Counted from the stretch's first letter, positions 1-8,051 are shown. The stretch: 64,000 nucleotides of DNA from Methylopila sp. 73B (GCF_000526315.1 NZ_JAFV01000001.1:310001-374000), one strand, 5' to 3'. Numbers and translations: made by a program. Notes: generated by a model from the sequence alone, not told the origin.

Positions 1-1998
1 CGCGGCCTGGGCGACCGCAGGCTTCGACGCGCCGGGAAGGGCGACCCCCGGGATCGCCTTCGGCGCGACGCCCTGGTGGGCGTAGGCCATGATCTCTTTC
101 CAGGTCATGGCCGGCAGGGAGCCGCCGGTCATGTCCTTCGTCGTCGTGAAATCGTCGTTGCCGAACCAGACGCCCCCGACCAGCGACCCGGTGAAACCGA
201 TGAACCAGGCGTCCCGATAGGACTGCGAGGTGCCTGTCTTGCCGCCGGCCTGGACGCCGTCGAGCCGGGCCCGGCCGCCGGTGCCGTTCTCGACCACGGC
301 CAGCATCATGCGGTTCATCTGCGCCACGACGGGATAGCCGAGGACCTGCTGCAAAGGCTTGGCGTCCCGCTCGCGCCGCCAGATCGCCGCGCCTTTGGAG
401 TCGTCGACCTCGAGCGCTGCGAACGGCGGCGCGCGGCGGCCGCCGTTCGCCAGCGTCCCATAGGCCGAGGTGTGGTCAAGCAGCGTAACCTCCTCGACGC
501 CGAGCGCCAGCGCCCGCCCCACGTCGAGCTTCGACCTCAGCCCCATGCGATGGGCCATGTCGATGACGTTCTTCTGCCCCACCGCGAGCGCGAGCCGGAC
601 CGGTATCGTATTAATACTTTTGGCGAAGGCGGTGAGGAGGGGGACTTTGCCGGCGAACCGGCGGCCGTAGTTGCGCGGGCACCAGTTGCCGACGCAGATC
701 GCGGCGTCCGACACCACGCTGTCCGGGCTGAACTTCCCCGAGGCGAAGGCGGTCGCATACACATAGGTCTTGAACGACGAGCCCGGCTGCCTGAGCGCGT
801 CGACCGCGCGGTTGAACTGGCTCTGGCCGTAATCCCTCCCGCCCACCATGGCCCGCACCCCACCCTCCGGCTCCAGGATCACCGCCGCAGCCTGGTCGAC
901 GCGGTACGGATCGCCGTACTGCCTGAGCATGCGCTCGACCACCTCTTCGGCGTGGCGCTGCAGCGCGGGGTCGAGCGCGGTGCGGACCCTCAGCACCCGC
1001 TGCCCCTTGAAGGCGCCTGCGTCCGCCATCCCCCGGATCTCGCCATAGGCCCAGTCGAGGAAATAGTCCGGGCTCGAGACCACCGCGGTCGGCTTCGGCG
1101 TCGCCGGCTGGAACCGGGCCGGCTGCACCTGCCCCTCGGTCATGAACCCGGCGTCGACCAGATTGTCGAGCACGGTCGCAGCCCTCGCCCGGGCCGCCGC
1201 CAGGTTGACGTGCGGCGCATACTTCGTCGGCGCCTTGAACAGGCCCGCCAGCATCGCGCTCTCGGCGAGGTCCACGTCGCGCGCGCTCTTGCCGAAGTAG
1301 AAATGCGCCGCCGCGTCCACCCCGAAGGCCCCGCCGCCCATGTAGGCCCGGTCGAGGTAGAGCTTCAGAATCTCGTCCTTCGAGAGGTGGAACTCGAGCC
1401 AGAACGCGAGAAAGGCCTCCTTGATCTTGCGCTCCAGCGTGCGCTCGTTGGTGAGGAACACGTTCTTCGCGAGCTGCTGCGTGATCGACGAGCCGCCCTG
1501 CACCACGCCGTTCGCCCGCGCGTTCTGGACGAGCGCCCGCGCCGTGCCCGCCACGTCGATGCCGAAGTGGGTGTAGAACCGCCGATCCTCGGTCGCGAGC
1601 GCCGCCTTGATCAGGTGGTCGGGGTACTCGCTCAAAGGGATGCCGTCGTTCTGCATCACCCCGCGCTTGCCGATCTCGGAGCCGTGCCGGTCGAGGAAGG
1701 TGACGGAGAGGTCGGCCCGGCTCAGCCAGTCCGGCCCGGTCTCGCGGAACGCCGGCAGCGCGAGCGCCAGCATGACGAGCGCGCCCGCGGTCCCGAGCGT
1801 CAGCCCCTCGCACAGGATCTCGACCGTCCAACGCCGCCAGCCGCGCACGCGGAAGGCGTCGAACGCCGCGCACACCCCGTCCCACCAGCGCGAGAGCGCG
1901 GGCCCGATGGTCCAGAAGGTGTGGTCGAGCCACGAATCGAGCGCCAGCAGGCGTCGTTTCGTGTCGAGCGTCTTAGGCCGCGCGCCGAACCCGAACAC
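1..1998 (-). CDS. Class A penicillin-binding protein, PBP1A type (C-terminus beyond window)
   Basis: This is a bifunctional peptidoglycan glycosyltransferase and transpeptidase anchored in the inner membrane with its catalytic part in the periplasm. At least 666 residues are present. A single membrane helix lies at about residues 61-83. The GT51 domain follows, with catalytic Glu137 in ATEDRRFY and the family motif QGGSSITQQL at 167-176. The penicillin-binding domain has the three active-site motifs: SSFK with Ser407, SIN at 461-463 and KTGT starting at Lys587. I chose the GTG start at 1998 because a GGGAGAGG ribosome site lies 6 bases upstream and no better start exists before it. The reading frame runs off the left edge in an Ala/Pro-rich tail, so only the extreme C-terminus is missing. 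The family assignment is firm; the exact paralogue is not. Confidence 0.93.
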   Translation of the reverse strand, partial: MFGFGARPKTLDTKRRLLALDSWLDHTFWTIGPALSRWWDGVCAAFDAFRVRGWRRWTVEILCEGLTLGTAGALVMLALALPAFRETGPDWLSRADLSVTFLDRHGSEIGKRGVMQNDGIPLSEYPDHLIKAALATEDRRFYTHFGIDVAGTARALVQNARANGVVQGGSSITQQLAKNVFLTNERTLERKIKEAFLAFWLEFHLSKDEILKLYLDRAYMGGGAFGVDAAAHFYFGKSARDVDLAESAMLAGLFKAPTKYAPHVNLAAARARAATVLDNLVDAGFMTEGQVQPARFQPATPKPTAVVSSPDYFLDWAYGEIRGMADAGAFKGQRVLRVRTALDPALQRHAEEVVERMLRQYGDPYRVDQAAAVILEPEGGVRAMVGGRDYGQSQFNRAVDALRQPGSSFKTYVYATAFASGKFSPDSVVSDAAICVGNWCPRNYGRRFAGKVPLLTAFAKSINTIPVRLALAVGQKNVIDMAHRMGLRSKLDVGRALALGVEEVTLLDHTSAYGTLANGGRRAPPFAALEVDDSKGAAIWRRERDAKPLQQVLGYPVVAQMNRMMLAVVENGTGGRARLDGVQAGGKTGTSQSYRDAWFIGFTGSLVGGVWFGNDDFTTTKDMTGGSLPAMTWKEIMAYAHQGVAPKAIPGVALPGASKPAVAQAA

Positions 1999-2112
1999 CG
2001 AATGCCTCTCCCAATCCAGCGTCGTTCCGGCCCCGGAATGACTTGACCCGACGCCGCCCCGAGCGCAAGAGCCGAAGCGTCGCCGCTCTCCGCCCAGAAG
2101 GACATACCCCCC

Positions 2113-2601
2113 GTGGCCGCACCCGGAAGCCTAGCCGAACCGCCCTTCTGGAGGGTGAAGACGCTGGCCGAGATGTCGGCGCCGGAGTGGGAGAGCCTGT
2201 GCGACGGCTGCGGCCGCTGCTGCCTGCTCAAGCTGCAGGACGAGGACACCGACCGCATCGCCTACACCGACGTCGCCTGCCGCCTGTTCGACCTCGGAAC
2301 CTGCCGCTGCTCCGACTACCCCAACCGCCAGGCCCACGTGCCCGACTGCGTCCGCCTGACGCCTGCGGTGGTCGAGGACATCGGCTGGCTCCCCCCCACC
2401 TGCGCCTACCGCCTGATCGACGAAGGCAAGGACTTGTCCTGGTGGCACCCCCTGGTCTCCGGCGATCCGGAGACGGTGGTGACGGCGGGGGTCTCGGTGC
2501 GCGGCCGCGTGGCCTCCGAGACGGGCGTCTCGGAGTGGGAGCTGATGGAGAGGATGGTTAGCTGGCCGGCGAAGTGGCCGAAGGGGGCGAAGCGGGGGTA
2601 A
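2113..2601 (+). CDS. YcgN/YkgJ-family cysteine-cluster protein (UPF0260)
   Basis: A 162-residue cytosolic protein of the UPF0260/YcgN family. Its hallmark is the cysteine cluster CDGCGRCC at residues 30-37, followed by further conserved Cys residues ([27 protein letters not shown]), consistent with a bound metal or iron-sulfur centre. The biochemical function of the family is not established. The GTG start at 2113 is preceded by AAGGA about ten bases upstream; an internal ATG (residue 21) is possible but would remove conserved sequence. It lies divergently from the PBP1A gene and ends 13 bases from the stop of the convergent HEPN gene, marking the left border of the accessory island. Confidence 0.85.
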   Translation: MAAPGSLAEPPFWRVKTLAEMSAPEWESLCDGCGRCCLLKLQDEDTDRIAYTDVACRLFDLGTCRCSDYPNRQAHVPDCVRLTPAVVEDIGWLPPTCAYRLIDEGKDLSWWHPLVSGDPETVVTAGVSVRGRVASETGVSEWELMERMVSWPAKWPKGAKRG

Positions 2602-2614
2602 GATGATGGCTGGT

Positions 2615-3874
2615 CTACCCCATTTCATCGTGGCTGCGCTTGTCCATAAATTGATTTGAGCTGTAACCTCCTTCGTATTTCTCATATGGTCCGGAATAGT
2701 CGAGCTCACACATAACAATTTGACATATCATCTCTCTGATAAAGATATAGTGGTCCCAAAGATCCATTTTTTCTGCGTTGGTGCCTAAGTGGACAATTTT
2801 ATTGCGGATTCTAATGGACGACACAATTTTTTCATGATTAAAAAGAGATTTTGACAATCCATAATAATCACGAAGCGCCGATATTTTTAACACCAATGAT
2901 CTCGAGTTGAGGTTGTTTATCCTTTCTCGAAGTGCATTTTTTTGATCTTTATTCAGGCCGTAAGATAGCAACGAGTCAGTGAAATTTTTCTTTATTTCGA
3001 GAAATAGTTCCTCTTGGATTATTTTTGTCTTTGGACGAGGAGATAGGCTATCGCAAAGGGATTCGAGCGCGGTCATTGATGCAAGATATGTTCCTTCTAG
3101 GAAAGTTGACTCGTTCTGAAGCCAGCTAATCGCCGTCCAAAGTGGTTCTGGAAATGGGCGGTCAACGAAGTATCGAGAAGAAATCTTATCGATGAATGGT
3201 TGTTGATTCATAGGGTGAATAACAGGAAGTGACCGAGGAAATTTTTTTCCAGAATAAAATGTAATTTCCAGTTTACTCGGAGACGTCACTTCTCTCGCTG
3301 TGCAATGAAGGCGACTGCCGTGTCCAAATTCAATGCATTTGTGAATAAAGGTTAGGAAATTATCGCAATCTCTAAGCCATGCATCTGATATTATGTTTCC
3401 GATAATCTCTATGCATCCAATTGCGGTAGCTGGTGTTACGGAGTCAGAGCTTCCAAAAATCGAAAGTTCCCCGAGCGGTGTAGAAACTGGGATATTGGGA
3501 AAGGACCGTAATCCGACTAGCCATAGACGCATTACAGGCAAATCCGTGCCACTTTCGTGACTGTAGCACAGCGTCGCTTTATGTGCCTCTACTTGAATAG
3601 AGCTATCTGGTGTTCCGATTTTAGATCCACGGATTGTCACATAATCAGATGTAAAGTAATAACCATCAGGGGATGTCCCTTCTAGCCGTAATCTTTCAAC
3701 CTTCGAGCCAGGGACTTGATTTCCACCATCTAGGGCGATGTATGCGACGAGCGGTACCGTTACATCGGAAATTTTAATGGTTAAATCATCTTTAATACAG
3801 ACGTCAAAATTTATAGGAATACGGGATTCCGACCTGTAAATAAATCCATCATATGTTTTGGTACCAAAAATCAT
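2615..3874 (-). CDS. ApeA-like HEPN-domain protein, probable anti-phage defence gene
   Basis: A 419-residue protein with two parts. The N-terminal half (about 1-220) is beta-rich and resembles the sensor-like N-terminal domain of ApeA proteins. The C-terminal half is helical and carries a HEPN nuclease signature, Arg-x4-His, as RNKIVH at residues 357-362. In known ApeA and related HEPN proteins this motif forms an RNase active site, and ApeA acts against phage by abortive infection. The gene is strikingly AT-rich with A/T-ending codons, unlike every neighbour, which points to recent horizontal gain. It is a single gene, as ApeA usually is, and sits beside a toxin-antitoxin pair. The HEPN motif is seen directly; the ApeA identity of the N-terminal half is inferred by resemblance. 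Confidence 0.68.
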   Translation of the reverse strand: MIFGTKTYDGFIYRSESRIPINFDVCIKDDLTIKISDVTVPLVAYIALDGGNQVPGSKVERLRLEGTSPDGYYFTSDYVTIRGSKIGTPDSSIQVEAHKATLCYSHESGTDLPVMRLWLVGLRSFPNIPVSTPLGELSIFGSSDSVTPATAIGCIEIIGNIISDAWLRDCDNFLTFIHKCIEFGHGSRLHCTAREVTSPSKLEITFYSGKKFPRSLPVIHPMNQQPFIDKISSRYFVDRPFPEPLWTAISWLQNESTFLEGTYLASMTALESLCDSLSPRPKTKIIQEELFLEIKKNFTDSLLSYGLNKDQKNALRERINNLNSRSLVLKISALRDYYGLSKSLFNHEKIVSSIRIRNKIVHLGTNAEKMDLWDHYIFIREMICQIVMCELDYSGPYEKYEGGYSSNQFMDKRSHDEMG

Positions 3875-4141
3875 CTATATACTATAAGTAAATCAATTTT
3901 AGCATGGGCATAGCTGAGAATATCATTCATGGCTCAGTGGCAATGCCTATTGATATTTCCAATTTTTACATCATTTACCAGGATGCCTTAAAAGAGGGCT
4001 GGAGCGATCTTCAGGCACGAGCGCCCTTGGAGGAACGAGCTCGCATTATGCGGCGTGTGCTATTTTGCCTCCTTGCGCCATCATAGCACCAGATCATCCA
4101 TATTGGACGTCCCTCTGTAGCTCAAAGCAGGCAGCGTGTTC
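3875..4141. other. AT-rich intergenic stretch with a doubtful 60-codon ORF (3904-4086 +)
   Basis: This stretch separates the HEPN gene from the PIN-like toxin and keeps the low GC of the HEPN gene up to about 4000, then drifts back to normal composition. It should hold the HEPN promoter, read leftward. A plus-strand frame 3904-4086 starts with ATG and contains LQARAPLEERARIMRR, which looks coding-like, but I recognise no family and see no good ribosome site. It could be a small gene or the remnant of one left at an insertion junction. Confidence 0.35.
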
Positions 4142-4537
4142 TCATAGCGCACGCACCCTGAGGCTGGTCATCGGCAGCTCGAACATCGCGCCGCCTGCGA
4201 CCGCACCAGCCGTCGCCTCGATCGACGGCCACAGCGCGATCAGCCGCTCGGCTTTCTTCAGCAGCGGCGCCTTTTCGAGTCCGGCGGACAGGAAGAAGGC
4301 GATCATCGTGGAGTTACGGAAAGCCTGCGCCTCGTTCCGGTTCTTCCGGATGCGCCGGTCGCCCGAAATGACGATCCATCCGCCCTCGGCGCTTAGCTGC
4401 GTAATCCACTCGAGGTCCGTCACGCCCTTGCGGCCGAAATGATCGCGGGCGTGGATGAAGCGGTGGTCGGGCGCCAAAAGGCCATCCATGGCCTTCGCGA
4501 GGCGAGGGGGAAGCTGCTCGTCGATCAGGACCTTCAA
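4142..4537 (-). CDS. PIN-like toxin, VapC45 type
   Basis: A 131-residue protein starting MKVLIDEQLPPRLAKAM, the typical N-terminus of the VapC45/DUF5615-like PIN toxins, with acidic residues Asp6 and Glu7 early and a second acidic region in WIVISGDRRI. PIN toxins are metal-dependent ribonucleases that cut RNA when not held by their antitoxin. Its start overlaps the end of the upstream antitoxin gene by four bases (ATGA), the usual coupling for type II pairs. GC content is close to the chromosome average, unlike the adjacent HEPN gene. RNase activity is inferred from the family; the catalytic set is not fully traceable by eye. Confidence 0.75.
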   Translation of the reverse strand: MKVLIDEQLPPRLAKAMDGLLAPDHRFIHARDHFGRKGVTDLEWITQLSAEGGWIVISGDRRIRKNRNEAQAFRNSTMIAFFLSAGLEKAPLLKKAERLIALWPSIEATAGAVAGGAMFELPMTSLRVRAL

Positions 4538-5271
4538 GCGGCCCCGAGTTGTTGTTCGAAGAGAACGGCGTCCCGGACGATCGACGCCGGCAGCTCGTAC
4601 GCCCAGGCAGCCCGTTCGATCGAGCCTTCAGCCTCCGCAGCAGCCGCAAGGACCGTCGTGGTGACGCCATAGCGCTCGGCGATCGGCTGTCCGAAAGAAC
4701 GGTTCGGATCAATCACGATCGATCGCTTCCCGTCGAAGGGGCGCCAGCGAGCGACCGCGTCCCCTTCGAAGTCGAGATCTTTGAAAGACTGCTCGACCAC
4801 GTCCTTAATCACATACTGGCGCTTGCGCAGGTCGAGCAACTCGTCGGCTCCCGCGTTCCTGATCGTGTCGAGGAAGATGGAGCGGCCATCGGTCCGGAAC
4901 CGGTTTGTCGAGAACGGACGCGCGTCGCCGACACATTCGGCGGCGTAAGCGAAGCACTGACGAATCGTGTTCAGGCCGAGGCCAAGCATCGTCAGCGAAT
5001 GCACGAACCGAAGCTCGATGAGGTCGCGAAAGCCGAGTTCAAGGCGATCGTCGATTGCCGGCAACTGCGGCGCCCAGAGGGGCGCCACCTCCCGACGCTC
5101 ACCGTCTTCATTGTAGCTATAGCCGCCCAGCCAGCGCCGCACGGTCGCCGCCGGCATGCGGATCAACCGGCTTGCCTCAGCGGGCGAATAGCTGCCGACG
5201 CCGAGCACCGGCGCGAGGCGCGCGCTAGCCGCTAACGGTGACGAGTGTCTTTTGATCATAGGACTCGACAT
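4534..5271 (-). CDS. VapB45-like antitoxin with MerR-type HTH and DUF433-like C-terminus
   Basis: A 245-residue protein. Residues about 27-60 (YSPAEASRLIRMPAATVRRWL) form a MerR-like helix-turn-helix. A middle helical part contains conserved RFVHSL and LRKRQYVI segments. The C-terminal 60 residues (IVIDPNRSFGQPI onward to the Arg/Asp/Ala-rich end) match the DUF433 pattern. This architecture is that of the large antitoxins paired with VapC45-type PIN toxins, and the toxin gene follows with a four-base overlap. It should bind and neutralise the toxin and repress their shared promoter through the HTH. ATG at 5271 is used; a second ATG four codons on (5256) is an alternative. Confidence 0.75.
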   Translation of the reverse strand: MSSPMIKRHSSPLAASARLAPVLGVGSYSPAEASRLIRMPAATVRRWLGGYSYNEDGERREVAPLWAPQLPAIDDRLELGFRDLIELRFVHSLTMLGLGLNTIRQCFAYAAECVGDARPFSTNRFRTDGRSIFLDTIRNAGADELLDLRKRQYVIKDVVEQSFKDLDFEGDAVARWRPFDGKRSIVIDPNRSFGQPIAERYGVTTTVLAAAAEAEGSIERAAWAYELPASIVRDAVLFEQQLGAA

Positions 5272-5340
5272 GTTGGCGCGAGGGTAGCGCTCGCGGCGCC
5301 GAACTCAACGTAAAGATTCTTAGTGTCGACGCAGGGCCGC

Positions 5341-5804
5341 GCTGGACGGATGCCCGGCTGCGCCGTGCATGACGGAGAGGGGGCCCAACGTCGCGTCGCG
5401 CGCCTCCTAGCTCGCCGCCGTCATGGTCCGGCTTGCCCGGACCATCCAAGTCAAACGCGGAGCCCGACGCCGAAGGTGGGTCCTCCGGTCGAGCCGGAGG
5501 ACGACGGGGAGGGCGGCCCAACGGACGCGAGCCGCAGGCGTCCCTTCTCCCTGTGCGGGAGAAGGTGGGCGGCGTTCGCCACCGGCCGGATGAGGGGTCG
5601 TCCGGGCCGTCCTTGGCGGTGGGGAGGGCGTCCCAGACGACCCCTCACCCCAGCCCTCTCCCGCAAGGGGAGAGGGGGCGCGGCGTCGCTGTTTTGCGAG
5701 AAGTGGCGGGCCTGCGCCGGTCGTTCCGCAAAAGCGCGACGTCATGCCCGCGCCTTCGCGCGGGGTTCCACGACTTGGGCGTCGAGCGGCGCCTATGACG
5801 ACGA
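5341..5804. repeat. Unit 1 of a 464-bp tandem duplication built from palindromic repeats
   Basis: Non-coding. The unit is a mosaic: a GCCCGGCTGCGCCG palindrome, a TCATGGTCCGGCTTG...CCGGACCAT inverted repeat, a GGTCCTCCGGTCGAGCCGGAGGAC palindrome, and a fold-back pair made of CTTCTCCC-GCGGGAGAAGG and CCCTCTCCCGCAAGGGGAGAGGG. Landmarks at 5351 and 5637 recur at 5815 and 6101, giving the 464-base period. Several long frames cross it on both strands, but they are a by-product of high GC and I find no protein in 5272-6172. Confidence 0.75.
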
Positions 5805-6145
5805 CAGTCGTGGATGCCCGGCTGCGCCGGGCATGACGGGGAGGGGGGCCCCGGCGTCGCGCGCGGCGCCGCCTCGCTCGCCGCGGTCATGGTCCGGCTT
5901 GACCGGACCATTCCTGTCCGACGCGGAGCGCGACGCTGAAGGCGGGTCCTCCGGTCGAGCCGGAGGACGACGGGTTGGCTCGGAGGGGCGCGAGCCGCGG
6001 GAACCTCTTTTCCCCTTGCGGGAGAAGGTGGGCGGCGGCGTTCGCCGCCGGGCGGATAGGGGGGCGTCCGGAACGTCCTCGGGGCGACAGGGCGGCCCAG
6101 ACGACCCCTCACCCCAACCCTCTCCCGCAAGGGGAGAGAGGGGGG
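5805..6145. repeat. Unit 2 (partial) of the same duplication
   Basis: The second, diverged copy of the palindrome mosaic, ending in the CCCTCTCCCGCAAGGGGAGAGAG hairpin just downstream of the first small exported protein gene, where it may also serve as its transcription end. The same CTCTCCC-GCGGGAGAG fold-back element recurs in the dcw cluster near 32740. Confidence 0.7.
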
Positions 6146-6172
6146 GTTCGGACATACGAAGGCCGTGGAGGC

Positions 6173-6481
6173 TTAGCGGCCGGCGCCGCTGGCCGGGCCG
6201 TGGTCGCTCGGCATGGTCTTGTCGGTGGCGGCGCCGGTGCTCGGCTTCGTCTCCGTGGCGCCCGAGGTCGAGCCCATGGAGCCGGAGGTCGCGCCCGAAG
6301 CGCCTGACGTCTCCGCGCCGCCGCCGACCGAGCCCTTGGTCTGCATGCTGGAGTTCGGCGCGCTCGGCTGCGTGGACGCGTCGGCGTTGGGCGTGCCGGC
6401 GGTCTGCGCCATGGCGAGGCCCGACGAGGCGGCGAAAAGCAGGGCGGCGGCGCCGGCGGTGAAAGCGTTGGTGCGGGTCAT
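6173..6481 (-). CDS. Small exported Ser/Thr/Gly-rich protein, paralogue 1
   Basis: A 102-residue protein with a clear signal peptide (MTRTNAFTAGAAALLFAAS...GLAMAQ, cleavage after AMA or MAQ near residue 25) and a mature part of about 75 low-complexity residues rich in Ser, Thr, Gly, Ala and Pro, with no Cys and few hydrophobics. It is likely secreted to the periplasm and intrinsically disordered. It shares signal peptide, length, composition and promoter type with the genes at 7457 and 8079, so the three form a local family. I know no function for it. An EcfG-like promoter lies about 210 bases upstream. Confidence 0.8.
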   Translation of the reverse strand: MTRTNAFTAGAAALLFAASSGLAMAQTAGTPNADASTQPSAPNSSMQTKGSVGGGAETSGASGATSGSMGSTSGATETKPSTGAATDKTMPSDHGPASGAGR

Positions 6482-6693
6482 GAACGTCTCCTGAAAGATC
6501 TGTCTGTGTGTCCGCTAGACGATGGGCGTCACCACGCGCCGCGCTCAAGCAGTGGCGCGGCGGACGCGAGACGCTGCACTTCCGCAGCGGACGGCGTTAG
6601 GGTGATACGACGAAGGATTTTGGCGGCGTTGCCCTGGAACGCGCGAGATGCGCTCCGACCCGGCGCCGCCACCGTCGGATCGGTTACGAACTC

Positions 6694-6718
6694 AACACGT
6701 GACGTGCGAAAAAGTTGC
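6694..6718 (-). promoter_or_regulatory. EcfG-like stress promoter for paralogue 1
   Basis: Read on the minus strand it is GCAAC, a 16-base spacer, then TGTT, close to the alphaproteobacterial EcfG consensus GGAAC-N16/17-CGTT. The same GCAAC-N16-(T/C)GTT layout is found upstream of both paralogues. The implied leader of about 205 bases is long. Confidence 0.55.
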
Positions 6719-6839
6719 AGGGCGCCGCCGCAAGAGGCGGGAGACTTCGCCGCACGCTGGTTTTTAAGAAGAAAATCCTATATAGTGGCGCGGAGATGGG
6801 GCCGCCTTCGGGATCGGCGGGCGAGGGGAGGGGCGCGGC

Positions 6840-7397
6840 ATGCCGGCGTTTCGGGCGCATTCGGCCGAGGAGATCGAGCGGGCGCGCACGCTTTATGAGG
6901 AGACCGACGTCAGCCCCGCCGACATCGCGCGGCTGATGGGGCTCGGCGTCAACACCTTCTACCGCCGGGTGAAGGATTGGGGCTGGCGGCGGCGCCGGCT
7001 GCGGGTGGAGGAGAGCGACGCCATCGCGCGCGAGGCGCTGAAGAGCGCGGATCCCGACATCGCGGCCTATGGCCGGGCCTGGGAGGAGGACAAGCGCTCC
7101 TCCGCCGAGCGGGCGGAGGCCGCGATCCTCGCCCAGATCGCGGCGCTCGAGGGGCTGCAGGTCCGGGCCGCGCGGGCGGCGCTCGACCTGATCGACAGCG
7201 AGCGCGCGGCGCGCACGCTGTGGCGGCTGGCCCAGGCCCTGAACGAGGTGGAGAAGCTGCGGCGGGCGGACGCGGCGCCGCGGAAAGGCCAAGCCGCGGC
7301 GAGGGCGAGCGAGCCGGAGGTCGATTTGGACGCGCTGCGGGCGGAGCTCGGCCGCCGGCTCGAAAACATGCGGAAGATGTACGACGAGGAGGAGTGA
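6840..7397 (+). CDS. Helix-turn-helix protein with coiled-coil tail, function unknown
   Basis: A 185-residue protein. Residues about 8-45 form a helix-turn-helix of the type in transposase and terminase-small-subunit N-termini (SAEEIERARTLYEET, then SPADIARLMGLGVNTFYRRV). The rest is highly charged, Ala/Arg/Glu-rich helix, likely coiled coil, ending MRKMYDEEE. A strong GAGGGGAGG ribosome site precedes the ATG, and a TATATAGT -10-like box lies near 6779. It is divergent from paralogue 1 and convergent with paralogue 2 of the exported proteins. It could be a regulator or a domesticated phage-type DNA-binding protein; nothing in the sequence decides. Confidence 0.7.
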   Translation: MPAFRAHSAEEIERARTLYEETDVSPADIARLMGLGVNTFYRRVKDWGWRRRRLRVEESDAIAREALKSADPDIAAYGRAWEEDKRSSAERAEAAILAQIAALEGLQVRAARAALDLIDSERAARTLWRLAQALNEVEKLRRADAAPRKGQAAARASEPEVDLDALRAELGRRLENMRKMYDEEE

Positions 7398-7412
7398 GCG
7401 AGCCAAGCGAAA

Positions 7413-7435
7413 GCCCCGGCCGAGAGGGCCCGGGC
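7413..7435 (-). terminator. Hairpin between convergent HTH gene and paralogue 2
   Basis: On the minus strand GCCCGGGCC-CTCTC-GGCCGGGGC, one mismatch, followed by TTTCGCTT. It lies about 20 bases past the paralogue 2 stop and can serve both converging genes. Confidence 0.5.
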
Positions 7436-7456
7436 GTCGCCGTTCCGATGCGGCGC

Positions 7457-7753
7457 TTACTTGCCCGAGCCGGTCGTCGGCTTCTCGCTGTGGCCGCGCA
7501 GGCCTTCGGCCTTGTTGTCCTGGGTGCCGCCCGAGGTCGGCGTGTTGTCCTTCATCGGCGCCGGGCCGGGCGTTCCGGTCTGGCCCGACATGCCGGACTG
7601 GCCCTTCACCTCGGGGCCGGAATTCGGGCCGACGCCGGGCCGCGAGCCGGAGGTGGCGTTGTTCTCCGTGCCCGTGGCCTGGGCCATGGCGACCGTGGAG
7701 GAAGCGGCGATGAGAAGGGCGGCGAAGCCGGCGGCAATCTTGGCGTTGGTCAT
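7457..7753 (-). CDS. Small exported Gly/Pro/Thr-rich protein, paralogue 2
   Basis: A 98-residue protein with signal peptide MTNAKIAAGFAALLIAASST followed by VAMAQ, cleaved near residue 25. The mature part is Gly/Pro/Ser/Thr/Asn-rich with a PMKDN segment that is echoed as QMKDN in paralogue 3. No membrane helix beyond the signal, no Cys. The ATG at 7753 is chosen because it places the signal peptide at the N-terminus; upstream in-frame codons give only Arg-rich non-signal sequence. An EcfG-like promoter lies about 195 bases upstream. Function unknown, probably a stress-induced periplasmic or secreted disordered protein. Confidence 0.8.
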   Translation of the reverse strand: MTNAKIAAGFAALLIAASSTVAMAQATGTENNATSGSRPGVGPNSGPEVKGQSGMSGQTGTPGPAPMKDNTPTSGGTQDNKAEGLRGHSEKPTTGSGK

Positions 7754-7947
7754 GACGTGTCCCACTTGTGCGCTGGTGTGAGCGCGCGCGAGGCGCGCGG
7801 GCGCCAGCCATCGGAAGACGACCGGCGGAGGATCTTGAGTCGGTGCGGGGAAAAAAGCCCGGCGTGCGACCAACGATGCTTCTGCGTCATTTGACATGTG
7901 CGGGCGGCGCATGGCGCGGGAGGCGATCGTCGGTCGATCAACTCATA

Positions 7948-7972
7948 AACATCTGGCGCACGAAAAAGTTGC
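7948..7972 (-). promoter_or_regulatory. EcfG-like stress promoter for paralogue 2
   Basis: Minus strand GCAAC, a 16-base spacer beginning TTTTTCG, then TGTT. The spacer start is identical to that of the promoter at 6694-6718, so the two regions are related by duplication. Confidence 0.55.
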
Positions 7973-8026
7973 AGGCCGCCGTTGTTTTAACCAATGTGGG
8001 GGAGAGGCGCCCATCGCCCACGAAAA

Positions 8027-8051
8027 AGCCCCGGCGCGCGGCGCCGGGGCT
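8027..8051 (-). terminator. Rho-independent terminator of paralogue 3
   Basis: On the minus strand AGCCCCGGCGC-CGC-GCGCCGGGGCT, a perfect 11-bp stem with a 3-base loop, followed by a run of five T. It begins about 28 bases after the stop codon. Confidence 0.85.

Noticed and set aside
76-2046. A long plus-strand frame of over 650 codons
   Set aside because: It is the reverse shadow of the PBP1A gene. The minus strand has all catalytic motifs, a signal anchor and a ribosome site; the plus frame is Arg/His/Pro-rich nonsense.
5323-6462. A 379-codon frame over the palindrome block
   Set aside because: Repeats of the same palindromes in several frames, no domain, and it runs into the exported-protein gene on the other strand.
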